A stretch of 64,000 bases of DNA from Micromonospora ureilytica. GTDB lineage: Bacteria; Actinomycetota; Actinomycetes; Mycobacteriales; Micromonosporaceae. A program made the position numbers and the translations under genes. The notes below the pieces were generated by a model that saw only the letters and a program-made list of their open reading frames with translations, was not told the DNA's origin and searched no databases. This document shows, one piece after another, positions 50,420 through 61,646 of the stretch (position 1 is the stretch's first letter; the number at the start of each line of letters is the position of its first letter). The stretch covers positions 1,116,001 through 1,180,000 of the forward strand of contig NZ_JADOTX010000001.1 in the NCBI RefSeq assembly GCF_015751765.1. Direction: 5' to 3'.

Positions 50420-50497
50420 TCAAGTGTGGTGGGTCTGGCCCTGCGGGTGGTGGATCTGCACACCTTCGAACAGGTTTTGAGTGGGTGTCGGTCGTGG
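50420..50497 (-). pseudogene. Remnant of a GH62 coding segment downstream of the cutinase gene
   Basis: Directly after the cutinase TAA and in the same frame, the minus strand reads PRPTPTQNLFEGVQIHHPQGQ and stops at 50420-50422. PTPT resembles the linker, and NLFEGVQ resembles NLFEAVQ of the GH62 domain at 51982-54429, as if the linker and the late GH62 segment were joined by an internal deletion. Confidence 0.5.
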
Positions 50498-51895
50498 TTA
50501 TCGTGCGAGGGCGGCGAGCCGGAATTGCTGGTTGGTTTGTCCGTGGCAGTCGTAGAGCTGGATCTGGGCTCCGTTGGCGGTGCTCCAGGCGTCCAGGCAT
50601 CGTCCGGACTGGACGTTGCTGATGGTGCCGTTGGCGTTGACGTTCCATTGTTGGTTGGTTTGGGTGTGGCAGGTGTAGATCTGTACTGCGGCGCCGTTGG
50701 CGGTGCCTGCTGCGTCGAGGCACATGGTGTCGTACACCTGTAGTTGTTTGTTCGAGGTGTAGGTCCATGCCTGGTTCGTTTGTTTGTTGCAGCCGTAGAG
50801 CTGTACCCGGGTGCCGTTGTTACGTGAGGCGTTGGGTACGTCGACGCACCGGCTCGACTGGGTGCCGACGATCTCGCTGGCGGAGCCGGGCGGGACGGTC
50901 GGCGGATCGGTGGGGGTCGGCGGGTCGGTGGGGGTCGGCGGGTCGGTCGGGGTCGAGGGCAGCAACGGGCAGGTGCTGCGGTAGGTGACGACGCCACTGG
51001 AGTCCAGCAGCGGGCAGAGGAACTGGCTGTACCGGGCGTCGTTGTCGATGAACATCTTGACGAACGGCAGCATGGTCCGGACCATCACCGGGTTCGACCG
51101 TCCGACCATGAAGCCATGATCCGCGCCGGCGACCTCCAGGTAGACGCTCTCCGTCGTGGTCGGGAGGCTGTTGTAGAGGCCGGTGGCGTAGGACGGGGTG
51201 ACCACCGTGTCCGCCTGTCCGGCGAAGATCATGGTGGGCACCCGGTCATTGGCCAGGTTCGACGACGGCGAGTACGGCGCGATGCCGACCACAGCCTTCA
51301 ACGACGAGCGCCGGGTGGCTGCGCTCAGCGCGCCACCGCCGCCCATGGAGTGACCGGCGACCGCCAACCGGTTGGGGTCGACCCGGTCGCGAACCGGGCT
51401 CTGCTGTGTGAGGTAGTCCAGTGCGGCGAGCAACTGGGTGCCTCGGGCCGTGTCGAAGTCGTTGCGGCTGTTGGTCTCGATACCGATCACGACGAAGCCG
51501 TGGGAGGCCAGCCACGGTCCCATCCAGGCCAGCTCGGCGGAGAACAACGCGGTGTAGCCCGGCGAGATCGCGATGGCCCCGAAGGTGCCCTGGCTGGTGT
51601 CGGTCGGGTAGTAGATCCTGCCGCCGTTGAAGCCGTACCCGGTCGGGACGCTTACCGACGTGTTGGCGAAGGGCCCGTTCACGGCGGTGACGCTGGTCCG
51701 GGTGGGGTCCGGGCCGCGCTGGTACGGGTTGTCGGCGGCCGACGCCGAACCGGTCGCCACGGTGATGGTCAACAACCCGACTGCGGCGGCGATCCCGGCC
51801 GCGGCGAGCTTGAACAGCCGTCCCCGAAAGCGGGGGGACACCCGGTCAGCCTGGGTGTTCCCCGAGGGCGGGGGGTGGTATCCGTGTCCTCGCAC
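50498..51895 (-). CDS. Secreted cutinase/PET-hydrolase-like polyesterase with C-terminal CBM13
   Basis: The product is 465 residues. After a signal peptide (cleavage near residue 53) comes an alpha/beta hydrolase of the actinobacterial cutinase family (TfCut2/LCC-like). It has the catalytic triad Ser183 (GHSMGG), Asp229 and His260, oxyanion residue Tyr114 in GYTAL, and the C-terminal disulfide pair Cys294/Cys309 in RYSQFLCP…YRSTCP. The tryptophan that stacks on PET rings is Tyr208 here (APYSP). A (PTDPPT)n linker leads to CBM13 at about 340-465. GTG 51895 has AGGAGG 8 nt upstream. Cutin, suberin or polyester hydrolysis is likely. Confidence 0.87.
   Translation of the reverse strand: MRGHGYHPPPSGNTQADRVSPRFRGRLFKLAAAGIAAAVGLLTITVATGSASAADNPYQRGPDPTRTSVTAVNGPFANTSVSVPTGYGFNGGRIYYPTDTSQGTFGAIAISPGYTALFSAELAWMGPWLASHGFVVIGIETNSRNDFDTARGTQLLAALDYLTQQSPVRDRVDPNRLAVAGHSMGGGGALSAATRRSSLKAVVGIAPYSPSSNLANDRVPTMIFAGQADTVVTPSYATGLYNSLPTTTESVYLEVAGADHGFMVGRSNPVMVRTMLPFVKMFIDNDARYSQFLCPLLDSSGVVTYRSTCPLLPSTPTDPPTPTDPPTPTDPPTVPPGSASEIVGTQSSRCVDVPNASRNNGTRVQLYGCNKQTNQAWTYTSNKQLQVYDTMCLDAAGTANGAAVQIYTCHTQTNQQWNVNANGTISNVQSGRCLDAWSTANGAQIQLYDCHGQTNQQFRLAALAR
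50503..50903 (-). repeat. Copy 2 of the 401-bp near-identical CBM13-coding repeat
   Basis: Identical to 47576-47976 except at 50730. Codon use (many TTG, GTT, TTT on the plus strand) differs from the surrounding genes, and a third, diverged CBM13 lies in the xylanase gene near 52965-53340. Confidence 0.9.
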
Positions 51896-51925
51896 TGGTG
51901 GTACCTCCTGGTGGTGGGTGGGTGC

Positions 51926-51966
51926 GGGGCGGGCGGGCTCGGTGTCGTGCCGAGCCTGCCCGCCCC
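51926..51966 (-). terminator. Long hairpin between xylanase and cutinase genes
   Basis: GGGGCGGGCGGGCTCGG (51926-51942), a 7-nt loop, and the complement CCGAGCCTGCCCGCCCC (51950-51966) with one mismatch: a 17-bp stem. It lies just downstream of the xylanase stop (51982, minus) and should separate that transcript from the cutinase gene. Confidence 0.75.
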
Positions 51967-51981
51967 GGCGATGTCCGGTCG

Positions 51982-54949
<2,968 letters not shown>

Positions 54950-55450
54950 ATGCCAGCTTGCACAGGTCGTCGCTGGGCGTACGGCGCCTTCGCTTGGTTG
55001 ATCTTCTTTGTGGTGTCCCACGTGATCCTGGTGTTCTTTCCCGGAGACGATCCGACCGGTGATGGACCCTGGGACATGAGGGCCTACGTCATCTTCAACG
55101 TTGTGCTCATCTCGATGTCGGCCATCGGAGCAGCCGTCGTTCTCGCCACAGTCCGCCCGCGGGCTCGACACCTTCCCCGGTGGTTACTCCTGACGCCACT
55201 GTTGTCTGGCAGCATGCTGCTCGTCGTCCGGGGTGTTCCAGGAATGGTGGAGAACCTCCTGATGGTCACAGGTGTCCGTCGCGGCGGCTTCGTGGGAGCA
55301 GCGGACATCTCCACGGGCGAGTTCTGGGCCGGCATCGGAATCAACACCTACTTCTTCGCCGGAGCGGTGTTGCTGGTTGGGACGACCGTTTCCTACGGCT
55401 GCCGATCAGCGGGAAGCGCACCGAGGACATCAACGGACCCGCCGCGCTGA
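54950..55450 (+). CDS. Small integral membrane protein of unknown function
   Basis: The 166-residue protein has four hydrophobic segments: AYGAFAWLIFFVVSHVILVFF, YVIFNVVLISMSAIGAAVVLAT, WLLLTPLLSGSMLLVV and INTYFFAGAVLLVGTTV. An acidic GDDPTGDGPWDM loop follows helix 1. It looks like a genuine protein but I do not recognise the family. Confidence 0.6.
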   Translation: MPACTGRRWAYGAFAWLIFFVVSHVILVFFPGDDPTGDGPWDMRAYVIFNVVLISMSAIGAAVVLATVRPRARHLPRWLLLTPLLSGSMLLVVRGVPGMVENLLMVTGVRRGGFVGAADISTGEFWAGIGINTYFFAGAVLLVGTTVSYGCRSAGSAPRTSTDPPR

Positions 55451-55459
55451 GGCGGACCG

Positions 55460-55687
55460 CTACAGTGCCGCCTCGTCGTCGCGGTCGCACAGCAGCACCA
55501 CCTTGAACTCTGGCTGGCCGAACGGGCTCTCCCAGTGATGAACGGCCTGCGCCAGGATCTGGAACGGCGTGTGTCGATCCCCGGCACTGCTCGGCAACAA
55601 CCGGGTCGCGTTCGGTGACACCGCCGCCAGTCGGGCAGCTTTGTCCACAACGGCTAGACGATCACGCGGTGGCCGCACCTCGTCCAC
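55460..55687 (-). CDS. Possible small hypothetical protein
   Basis: A frame of about 75 codons beginning with GTG (VDEVRPPRDRLAVVDKAARLA…) and ending CDRDDEAAL has balanced, protein-like composition. It is convergent with the membrane protein gene with a 9-bp gap. No domain is recognised, so it may be spurious. Confidence 0.25.
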   Translation of the reverse strand: MDEVRPPRDRLAVVDKAARLAAVSPNATRLLPSSAGDRHTPFQILAQAVHHWESPFGQPEFKVVLLCDRDDEAAL

Positions 55688-55806
55688 CCGGCCCCACCAG
55701 CAACATCTCAAACGGCGGCGGCCGTACTAGGGTAGGGGTAACTCCCAACCCGACTGGGGAGGTAGCAGGATCGAGCAAGATCCAGAAACCGTGGAAGCTC
55801 ATTTCC

Positions 55807-56754
55807 ATGACCACGCAGAAGATCTCCCGGTTCCATCGGGCCGCCCTGGCCCTTGTCCTTCCCGTCGCCGTGATAGCGGCAGTCGCCGGGTGTGATGACT
55901 CGGCGGCGCCGAAGGCCGCGCCTGCGGCCAGTTCGGTAGCCGCGCTTCCCTCGACCTCGACAAGCGCGGCCGGCCCGGCAAGTGCGGCCCCCGCAGCGGG
56001 CCTGCATATGATCGCCAACAACGGGCATCAGCTTGCCTTCCACGTCACGCCCGGAAGTTCTCCCACCATCGTGCTGGACGCCGGCGGTGGCGAGGACTCC
56101 TCGTACTGGGATGCCCTGGTGCCGCAGCTGTCGCAGGCCACCGGATCGCAGATCATCACGTACGACCGGGCCGGTCTGGGCGCCAGCGAGGAGGTGAAGG
56201 GCCCATGGGACCCCAAGGCCGCCGCCTCCGACCTGCAGGCCGGTCTGCGTGAACTCGGCGTCACGAAGAACGTGGTCCTCGCGGGCCACTCGCAGGCAGG
56301 AGAGGTGGCCCACTACTTCGTCCTCGCGAACCCCGGCGTTGTCTCCGGGGCGGTGCTCATCGATGCCAACGTGCCGCAATTCTTCACCGACACCCAGACC
56401 CAACGCCTCGTCGCGCTAACCGCGCCGCAGATCGAAGAGCTCAAGAAGGCGCCGTCGACGAAGGCGAACCGCCAGCTCATCGCCACGGCCGACAACTTCG
56501 GTCCCACGCACGAGGCGTACCACAAGGTCTCCTGGCCCGACGGCGTTCGCGTCATCTATATCGTGTCGGACAAGACGCCCTTCGATGGGTCTCCGCAGGA
56601 CGCTCAGGCCTGGCGCGACGCGGCAGCGGCGTTCACCAAGGCGGGGCCCGACCGCACACTCGTCATCGCCGAGGGAAGCTCGCACGACGTTCCCCAGGAC
56701 AAGCCCGCCCTGGTGCTCAAGGAAATCGAACAGATGACCGCCACCGTCAAGTAG
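55807..56754 (+). CDS. Lipoprotein alpha/beta-hydrolase
   Basis: The 315-residue protein has a lipoprotein signal ending in the lipobox VAGC (about residue 32), an Ala/Ser/Pro-rich spacer, and an alpha/beta hydrolase domain from about residue 70. Nucleophile elbow GHSQAG (Ser near 165), DRAGLGAS and the C-terminal GSSHDVP with the catalytic histidine are visible. It is anchored outside the membrane. Possible roles are an esterase, epoxide hydrolase or haloperoxidase-like enzyme. ATG 55807 fits the signal; the frame upstream is not signal-like. Confidence 0.82.
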   Translation: MTTQKISRFHRAALALVLPVAVIAAVAGCDDSAAPKAAPAASSVAALPSTSTSAAGPASAAPAAGLHMIANNGHQLAFHVTPGSSPTIVLDAGGGEDSSYWDALVPQLSQATGSQIITYDRAGLGASEEVKGPWDPKAAASDLQAGLRELGVTKNVVLAGHSQAGEVAHYFVLANPGVVSGAVLIDANVPQFFTDTQTQRLVALTAPQIEELKKAPSTKANRQLIATADNFGPTHEAYHKVSWPDGVRVIYIVSDKTPFDGSPQDAQAWRDAAAAFTKAGPDRTLVIAEGSSHDVPQDKPALVLKEIEQMTATVK

Positions 56755-56988
56755 AGGCCATCGGGCCGACGGCTGACAGGACCGGCGAGCCTGGTTGACC
56801 GGCGCTGCCCCGGCGTGCTCGGTCAACCAGTCTGCGGATCGATGCGAGCCTCCGTGGACCACGGACGGACACCATGGTCGCTGGATCCCACGCGACGTGG
56901 GGGGACACCGACCGTGGGGAAATGCGGATCACCGGCCAACATGAATCACCAGCCCGGCGCTCGGCACGATGCGCAATGATGGAGTGAG

Positions 56989-58344
56989 ATGACCGATGAC
57001 AGCGGAGCCGCCCTGTCCGGCGGCTCCTCGCCCTCGCGGGAGGGCTCCGGGCCGGGTCGCGTCGCTCGCAGCGGTCCGATTCCGCGCTCCGCGCTGGCCC
57101 AGCGGATGAGCCTGCTGGGCTGGTCGCTGGTGCTGCTGCCGGGCACGGTCCTAGGTGCCGTGCTGGCCACACTCTGGATCACCTCGATATCGATCGCCGC
57201 GCTTGGCGTCGGAATCCCACTGACCCTACTCGCGACCGTACTGGTGCGCTGGTTTGCCGACCTGCATCGCCAGTGGGCCGCCGACCGGCTCGGCGAACCG
57301 GTGCCTGCCCGGCCCTATCAGCCGACGCCGGACGCCGGGTGGCCGGTGCGGCTCTGGACGATCCTGCGCGACCCGACGACGTGGCGGGACTGGATCTGGT
57401 TGGTGGTCAACTCGATCACCATTTGGTTGAGTTGCGGACTGTCGCTGCTGTTCTTCCTCTTCGGAGTCGTATACCTGACCTATCCGCTCATCTATCAGCT
57501 GACGCCTTCTCAGGTGTTCCGCACTCCGATGGGGGAGGGCTTCCGGCTGCACAGCGTCGCGCAGTCGTTCTGGCTGGTACCGCTCGGTCCGGTTTTCCTT
57601 CTGCTCTGGTACGTCACTGCGGTGCGCCTCGCGAACCTCAACGCTCGGGTGATCCGCGCTCTGCTCGGCCCCACCGAACAGGCGCGCCTGCGGGCCCGCG
57701 TCCAACAGTTGGCGACCTCGCGAGCTGAGACCGTCGACACCCAGGCCGGTGAACTGCGCCGAATCGAACGCGACCTGCACGACGGCGCGCAGGCCCGGCT
57801 GGTGTCGCTGGGTATGAGCCTGGGCTTGGCCGAACAGTTACTGCCCAACGATCCGCAGGCCGTCCAGCAGTTGCTGGCCGAGGCCCGCGAGTCGACCTCC
57901 CGCGCCCTCACCGAGCTGCGCGACCTGGTACGGGGCATCCATCCGCCGGTACTGGCCGACCGTGGCCTGGACGGCGCACTCAAGGCCTTGGCCCTGGTCA
58001 ATCCGATCCCGACCACGGTGGTGACCCGCCTACCCGGACGGCTGCCGGCCCCGATCGAATCCGCGGCCTACTTCGCCGTCGCCGAGGCCTTGTCGAACGC
58101 CATCAAGCACGCCCAGGCCCAGCAGATCCGGATCACCGTGGAGTTCGCACCCCACCGGGGCGGCGCTGCCGGGGAACTGACGATGCTGGTGTCCGACGAC
58201 GGCCGTGGAGGTGCGTCGATCGATTCCGGCACGGGCCTGCGTGGCATCGTCCGTCGCCTGGCGGCCTTCGACGGCACGCTGACCGTTGACAGCCCGCCGG
58301 GCGGACCTACCGAGGTGAGGATGTCGCTGCCGTGCGTGTCGTGA
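56989..58344 (+). CDS. NarL-type sensor histidine kinase with membrane N-terminus
   Basis: The 451-residue protein has four to five membrane segments in the first 200 residues and a putative sensor/DUF1707-like membrane domain. A HisKA_3 dimerisation helix follows, with phospho-acceptor His264 in ERDLHDGAQARL, and a HATPase domain (NAIKHAQAQQIRITVEF, VSDDGRGGASIDSGTGLRGI). It overlaps the response-regulator gene by 13 bp. Signal unknown; the organisation resembles LiaS/DesK-type envelope sensors. Confidence 0.9.
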   Translation: MTDDSGAALSGGSSPSREGSGPGRVARSGPIPRSALAQRMSLLGWSLVLLPGTVLGAVLATLWITSISIAALGVGIPLTLLATVLVRWFADLHRQWAADRLGEPVPARPYQPTPDAGWPVRLWTILRDPTTWRDWIWLVVNSITIWLSCGLSLLFFLFGVVYLTYPLIYQLTPSQVFRTPMGEGFRLHSVAQSFWLVPLGPVFLLLWYVTAVRLANLNARVIRALLGPTEQARLRARVQQLATSRAETVDTQAGELRRIERDLHDGAQARLVSLGMSLGLAEQLLPNDPQAVQQLLAEARESTSRALTELRDLVRGIHPPVLADRGLDGALKALALVNPIPTTVVTRLPGRLPAPIESAAYFAVAEALSNAIKHAQAQQIRITVEFAPHRGGAAGELTMLVSDDGRGGASIDSGTGLRGIVRRLAAFDGTLTVDSPPGGPTEVRMSLPCVS

Positions 58345-58976
58345 TAGCCGAGGACCTCGCCCTGCTCCGCGAGGGCCTGATCAGGATCCTGCGGGCCAAT
58401 TCATTCGAGGTAGTGGAAGCCGTTGACAACGGCCCCGCGCTGATCCGGTCGCTGACGACGCACCGCCCCGACGTCGCCATCGTCGACGTGCGGTTGCCGC
58501 CGACCTTCACCGACGAGGGGTTGCGTTCCGCGATCGAGGCCCGCCGCCAGATTCCAGGGCTGCCCATCATGGTGCTGTCGCAGTATGTCGAGCAGATCTA
58601 CGCCAGGGAGCTGATGTCAGATCGCGCGGGCGCGGTGGGCTACCTGTTGAAGGACCGGGTTACGGACGTCGACCAGTTCGTCGCCAGTGTCCGGCAGGTC
58701 GCTACCGGCAGCACCGTTATGGACCCCGACGTGGTGAGTGCGCTACTCACCCACCGCTCCACCGACCCCAAGCTCCTGGAGCTGAGCCCACGCGAGCATG
58801 AGGTCCTCACCCTGATGGCCGAGGGCCGCTCGAACGCTGCGATCGCCGCCCGGATGTTCGTCACCGAGAAAACCGTCAGCAACCACAGCAACAGCATCTT
58901 CACCAAGCTCGGTCTCAAACCCTCCGAGGACGACAACCGCCGCATCCTGGCGGTACTCGCCTACCTGGAAGGCTGA
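58332..58976 (+). CDS. NarL/LuxR-type response regulator
   Basis: The 214-residue protein has a receiver domain with phospho-acceptor Asp52 (VAIVDVRLPP) and acidic Asp8, and a conserved lysine in YLLKDRV. A C-terminal LuxR helix-turn-helix follows (LSPREHEVLTLMAEGRSNAAIAARMFVTEKTVSNHSNSIFTKLGL). GTG 58332 overlaps the kinase gene. It is the cognate regulator; targets are unknown. Confidence 0.92.
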   Translation: MRVVIAEDLALLREGLIRILRANSFEVVEAVDNGPALIRSLTTHRPDVAIVDVRLPPTFTDEGLRSAIEARRQIPGLPIMVLSQYVEQIYARELMSDRAGAVGYLLKDRVTDVDQFVASVRQVATGSTVMDPDVVSALLTHRSTDPKLLELSPREHEVLTLMAEGRSNAAIAARMFVTEKTVSNHSNSIFTKLGLKPSEDDNRRILAVLAYLEG

Positions 58977-59415
58977 GTCCTTGGCCTCCTCCCCACCATG
59001 AGTGCGACCGAGAACTGCCGAGCAACCAGGGCCGGTGGGGCGACGACGAAGAACTGGGCACCCCGAATCTGATCACGGATGAGGAACGCCACGGGCGGCG
59101 TCATGTACGGGCCGACCGCAGCGAACGCCTCCATCCGCACGATGAGGCGGGGACATTCGACGACCTAACCTCCTAGGACGCTCTACGGGTTGTGCCTCAA
59201 CCGACCGTGGCACCCGCGCGACCGCCACCGCTGACGCTCCTGGCAGGTAAAACGTGACGCTGGGCAGGCGGCCGGACACGTACTGGAAGGCCGCGTCCCG
59301 CCGACACGGGTGGCTGAAAATTCGCGTCGAATTGCGGTAACCAAATCGGTTGGCCAACCCGTCAGGTCAGTGATGGATCGCCACTGCGGGCGGTCGGCCG
59401 AGGGGAGTACGGGAC
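58977..59415. other. Intergenic region without a convincing gene
   Basis: About 440 bp between the response regulator and the SigE-linked operon. A frame from about 58982 to 59168 stays open with charged, protein-like codons but has no start codon and no recognised domain. The minus strand offers only low-complexity frames. Promoter elements for the operon at 59416 are expected here but none stands out. Confidence 0.45.
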
Positions 59416-60309
59416 ATGGGCGACGTCCGTGGGCGTTTCAGGGACGATCTGGCCCGACACCCCGCCCCGCCGTTGGGTGACCTGGTGCAGCAGGCGGTGG
59501 TGCAGGGGCGCCGATTGCGCCGCCAGCGCCGCCTGGCGCAGTTCGGCGCCGGCGGATCGGCGTTGGCGATGCTGCTCGTGGTCGGCCTGATCGCCGGGCC
59601 GCTCGGCTTCGGTGCGGATGATGCCGGTCAGCCCGGCGGGATGACCGTCGGTGTGCCGGGTGGGCCGGTCGACACCGCCACGCCATCCCCGACTGACTCC
59701 CCAGGTGGCGAGCCGAGCGGGTTCGAGGAGGGCGCCGGCGCGGAGCAGGGAGGAGCGCCGCCCCATCGGTTCGTGCCGCCGACTCCCTCGACCACTGTGA
59801 TCGACACCGTGCGGATAGGGGCGGGGCCGGACGGTGAGTTGCTGACCACCACACCGCAGGGAGCCCTGGAACTGCTGACCCGGCTTCTACCCAAGGGGGG
59901 AACCAGCGGTTATGCGAGCCTGGCGAGCAGCGGGGCGGGCCCCGGCATGCCGTACGTCCAGGTCTACCTGGATCGAGGCGACGGACCGGGGATGCTGCGG
60001 CTCGTCATCTACCAGGACAACCTCCGCGGCGGCCCGGCCCCGGGGACGGTGGAACTGACCGAAGTGCCCGACAACTGCGTCCAGAACAAGATGGTCACCG
60101 TGCACCACGGTGGCGGCCTCAGGGTCGATCTGATGATCTCCACCTGTCTGACCTGGGAGGGCAAGGGGACCTCGCCGGCACTGCCCGTCCTCTCCGTCAA
60201 AGAGGCGATCGAGATTGCCGCCAACCCGATCTGGGGGACGAAACTGCCGGCCGAGTTCGTCATCAACGGTGCCAAGAGGTTCTCGACGCTGACCCGGTCG
60301 AATGGCTGA
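59416..60309 (+). CDS. Single-pass membrane protein, likely partner of the SigE-type sigma factor
   Basis: The 297-residue protein has a short cytoplasmic N-terminus, one membrane helix (about residues 43-64), a Pro/Ser/Gly-rich spacer and an extracellular domain of about 170 residues that I do not recognise. Overlap with the sigma-factor gene (8 bp) and the topology suit an anti-sigma or signal-input protein, as seen next to actinobacterial SigE-family sigma factors; this is inference. GAGGGGAG lies upstream of ATG 59416. Confidence 0.7.
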   Translation: MGDVRGRFRDDLARHPAPPLGDLVQQAVVQGRRLRRQRRLAQFGAGGSALAMLLVVGLIAGPLGFGADDAGQPGGMTVGVPGGPVDTATPSPTDSPGGEPSGFEEGAGAEQGGAPPHRFVPPTPSTTVIDTVRIGAGPDGELLTTTPQGALELLTRLLPKGGTSGYASLASSGAGPGMPYVQVYLDRGDGPGMLRLVIYQDNLRGGPAPGTVELTEVPDNCVQNKMVTVHHGGGLRVDLMISTCLTWEGKGTSPALPVLSVKEAIEIAANPIWGTKLPAEFVINGAKRFSTLTRSNG

Positions 60310-60802
60310 CGAAGACTTCGTGGAGTTCGCGCAGGCGGCCGCCGGCCGCCTGCGCGACGCCGCGTTCCTGATGTGCCGCGACTGGCATCTCGCCCAGGAC
60401 CTCACCCAGACGACGCTCGCCAAGGTGTACGCCAACTGGCGGCGGGTCCGCCGGGCCGACGACCCCCACGCGTACGCCCGCAAGATACTGCTGCGCTGCA
60501 TGATCGACCAGCAGCGGCGCCGCTCCAGCCGCGAGTTGGCAATGTCGGCGCCGCCGGATCGGGGCGAGGAACATCCGGCCGAGCTGCGCATGACGTTGCT
60601 GGACGCGGTCGCCACCCTGCCGTTGCGGGAGAGAGCGATCATCGTCCTGCGCTACTGGGACGACCTGAGCGTGGAGGCGACCGCCGAGGTTGTGGGTGTC
60701 TCCACCGCGGTCGTCAAGAGCCAGAGCATGCGTTCCCTCAGTCGTCTGCGCGAGTTGCTCGGCGAGTCCCGTTCCGAGTTGTTCGCCGAGGAACGCCATT
60801 GA
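60302..60802 (+). CDS. SigE-family ECF-like RNA polymerase sigma factor
   Basis: The 166-residue protein has region 2 (FVEFAQAAAGRLRDAAFLMCRDWHLAQDLTQTTLAKVYANWRRV) and region 4 (LPLRERAIIVLRYWDDLSVEATAEVVGVSTAVVKSQSMRSLSRLRELL). This is the compact form called SigE family or SigL in actinobacteria. It is cotranscribed with the membrane protein upstream and probably with the lipoprotein and beta-lactamase-like genes downstream. Confidence 0.9.
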   Translation: MADEDFVEFAQAAAGRLRDAAFLMCRDWHLAQDLTQTTLAKVYANWRRVRRADDPHAYARKILLRCMIDQQRRRSSRELAMSAPPDRGEEHPAELRMTLLDAVATLPLRERAIIVLRYWDDLSVEATAEVVGVSTAVVKSQSMRSLSRLRELLGESRSELFAEERH

Positions 60803-60962
60803 CCGGTCCCGTCCACGGCCGGGGTGCGGCGGATCTCGGCGGTGTCGGGCCGTCGGCCGGCGATCGCCGCGCCCGTAGTGCGGTGACGAGGAACGTGCCA
60901 CCACGCATCGTCGCCTTGAACGCGACCCGCGGTGGCGCATATCTGCGTTGGGGAGGTTTTCC

Positions 60963-61646
60963 GTGTCCGCATCGAGCAGCAAGACGTGCCGAGGCCGGGT
61001 TCGCGGCAGAGGCCGAGGCGCGGTCGTTGTCGTGCCGGCTGTCCTGTGGGCGTTGGTGATGATGGCCGCGGGGTGTCATCGGTCAGAGGCCGGCGTCGGC
61101 CCCGATGAGCGACGCACCGCGAACGCGGAACGGGGCGATCCGAGCGTGCTGCTGGTTGCGGGCGATCTGGGTTCGGACTGGCGTGAGGACGACGCTCGAA
61201 CCGGTATGCCGGCCTGGCCGTGGGAGCAGGGCAACTGTCCCAACTATCGGAGCGGCGACTACCCGGCCAAGTCGCATCGGCGCGCTGCCGTGGAGCGCTA
61301 CTACCGGCCGTTCGACGGCTCGTCGCCGGCCCACCACGTCGTGGAGACGTACGAACCCGGGTGGGCCGAGCGGAATGTCGATGACGTCCGTCGGGTCCTA
61401 CTGCGGTGCGCGAGCTACCTGGTCCTCGGATCGCAGGTCTCGTTCGACGTCGTCGATCCCCATTATCTGAACGGCGCCGGCATGCTCATCCGAGGTCGCA
61501 TCGAGCATGCCGACATTCCGAACACCGTCACGTACTTCGTGATGCTGAGACGAGGCGAGACGGTCTCGACTGTCAGCCTGCCCGACTCGGGCAGCCAGGC
61601 TGCGGTGGACCTGATCGCGGCGAAGGCGGTGGCCCGTCTTGGCTGA
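60963..61646 (+). CDS. Lipoprotein of unknown function
   Basis: The 227-residue protein has an Arg-rich N-terminus, a hydrophobic stretch and lipobox MAAGC (about residue 37), then a globular domain with VLLVAGDLGSDWRED, paired cysteines and VVDPHYLNGAGMLIRG. This looks like the sensor-type lipoproteins of actinomycetes (PknH-sensor-like), but that resemblance is weak. GTG 60963 with GGGGAGG 6 nt upstream is preferred. It overlaps the next gene by 8 bp. Confidence 0.7.
   Translation: MSASSSKTCRGRVRGRGRGAVVVVPAVLWALVMMAAGCHRSEAGVGPDERRTANAERGDPSVLLVAGDLGSDWREDDARTGMPAWPWEQGNCPNYRSGDYPAKSHRRAAVERYYRPFDGSSPAHHVVETYEPGWAERNVDDVRRVLLRCASYLVLGSQVSFDVVDPHYLNGAGMLIRGRIEHADIPNTVTYFVMLRRGETVSTVSLPDSGSQAAVDLIAAKAVARLG

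Noticed and set aside
50898..50955. Short direct repeats resembling a CRISPR or iteron array
   Set aside because: They encode the (PTDPPT)n linker of the cutinase and have no spacers; similar linker repeats occur at 53330-53390 in the xylanase.
58982..59168. Open plus-strand frame with protein-like codons
   Set aside because: No start codon, no ribosome-binding site and no recognisable domain; reported only as intergenic.
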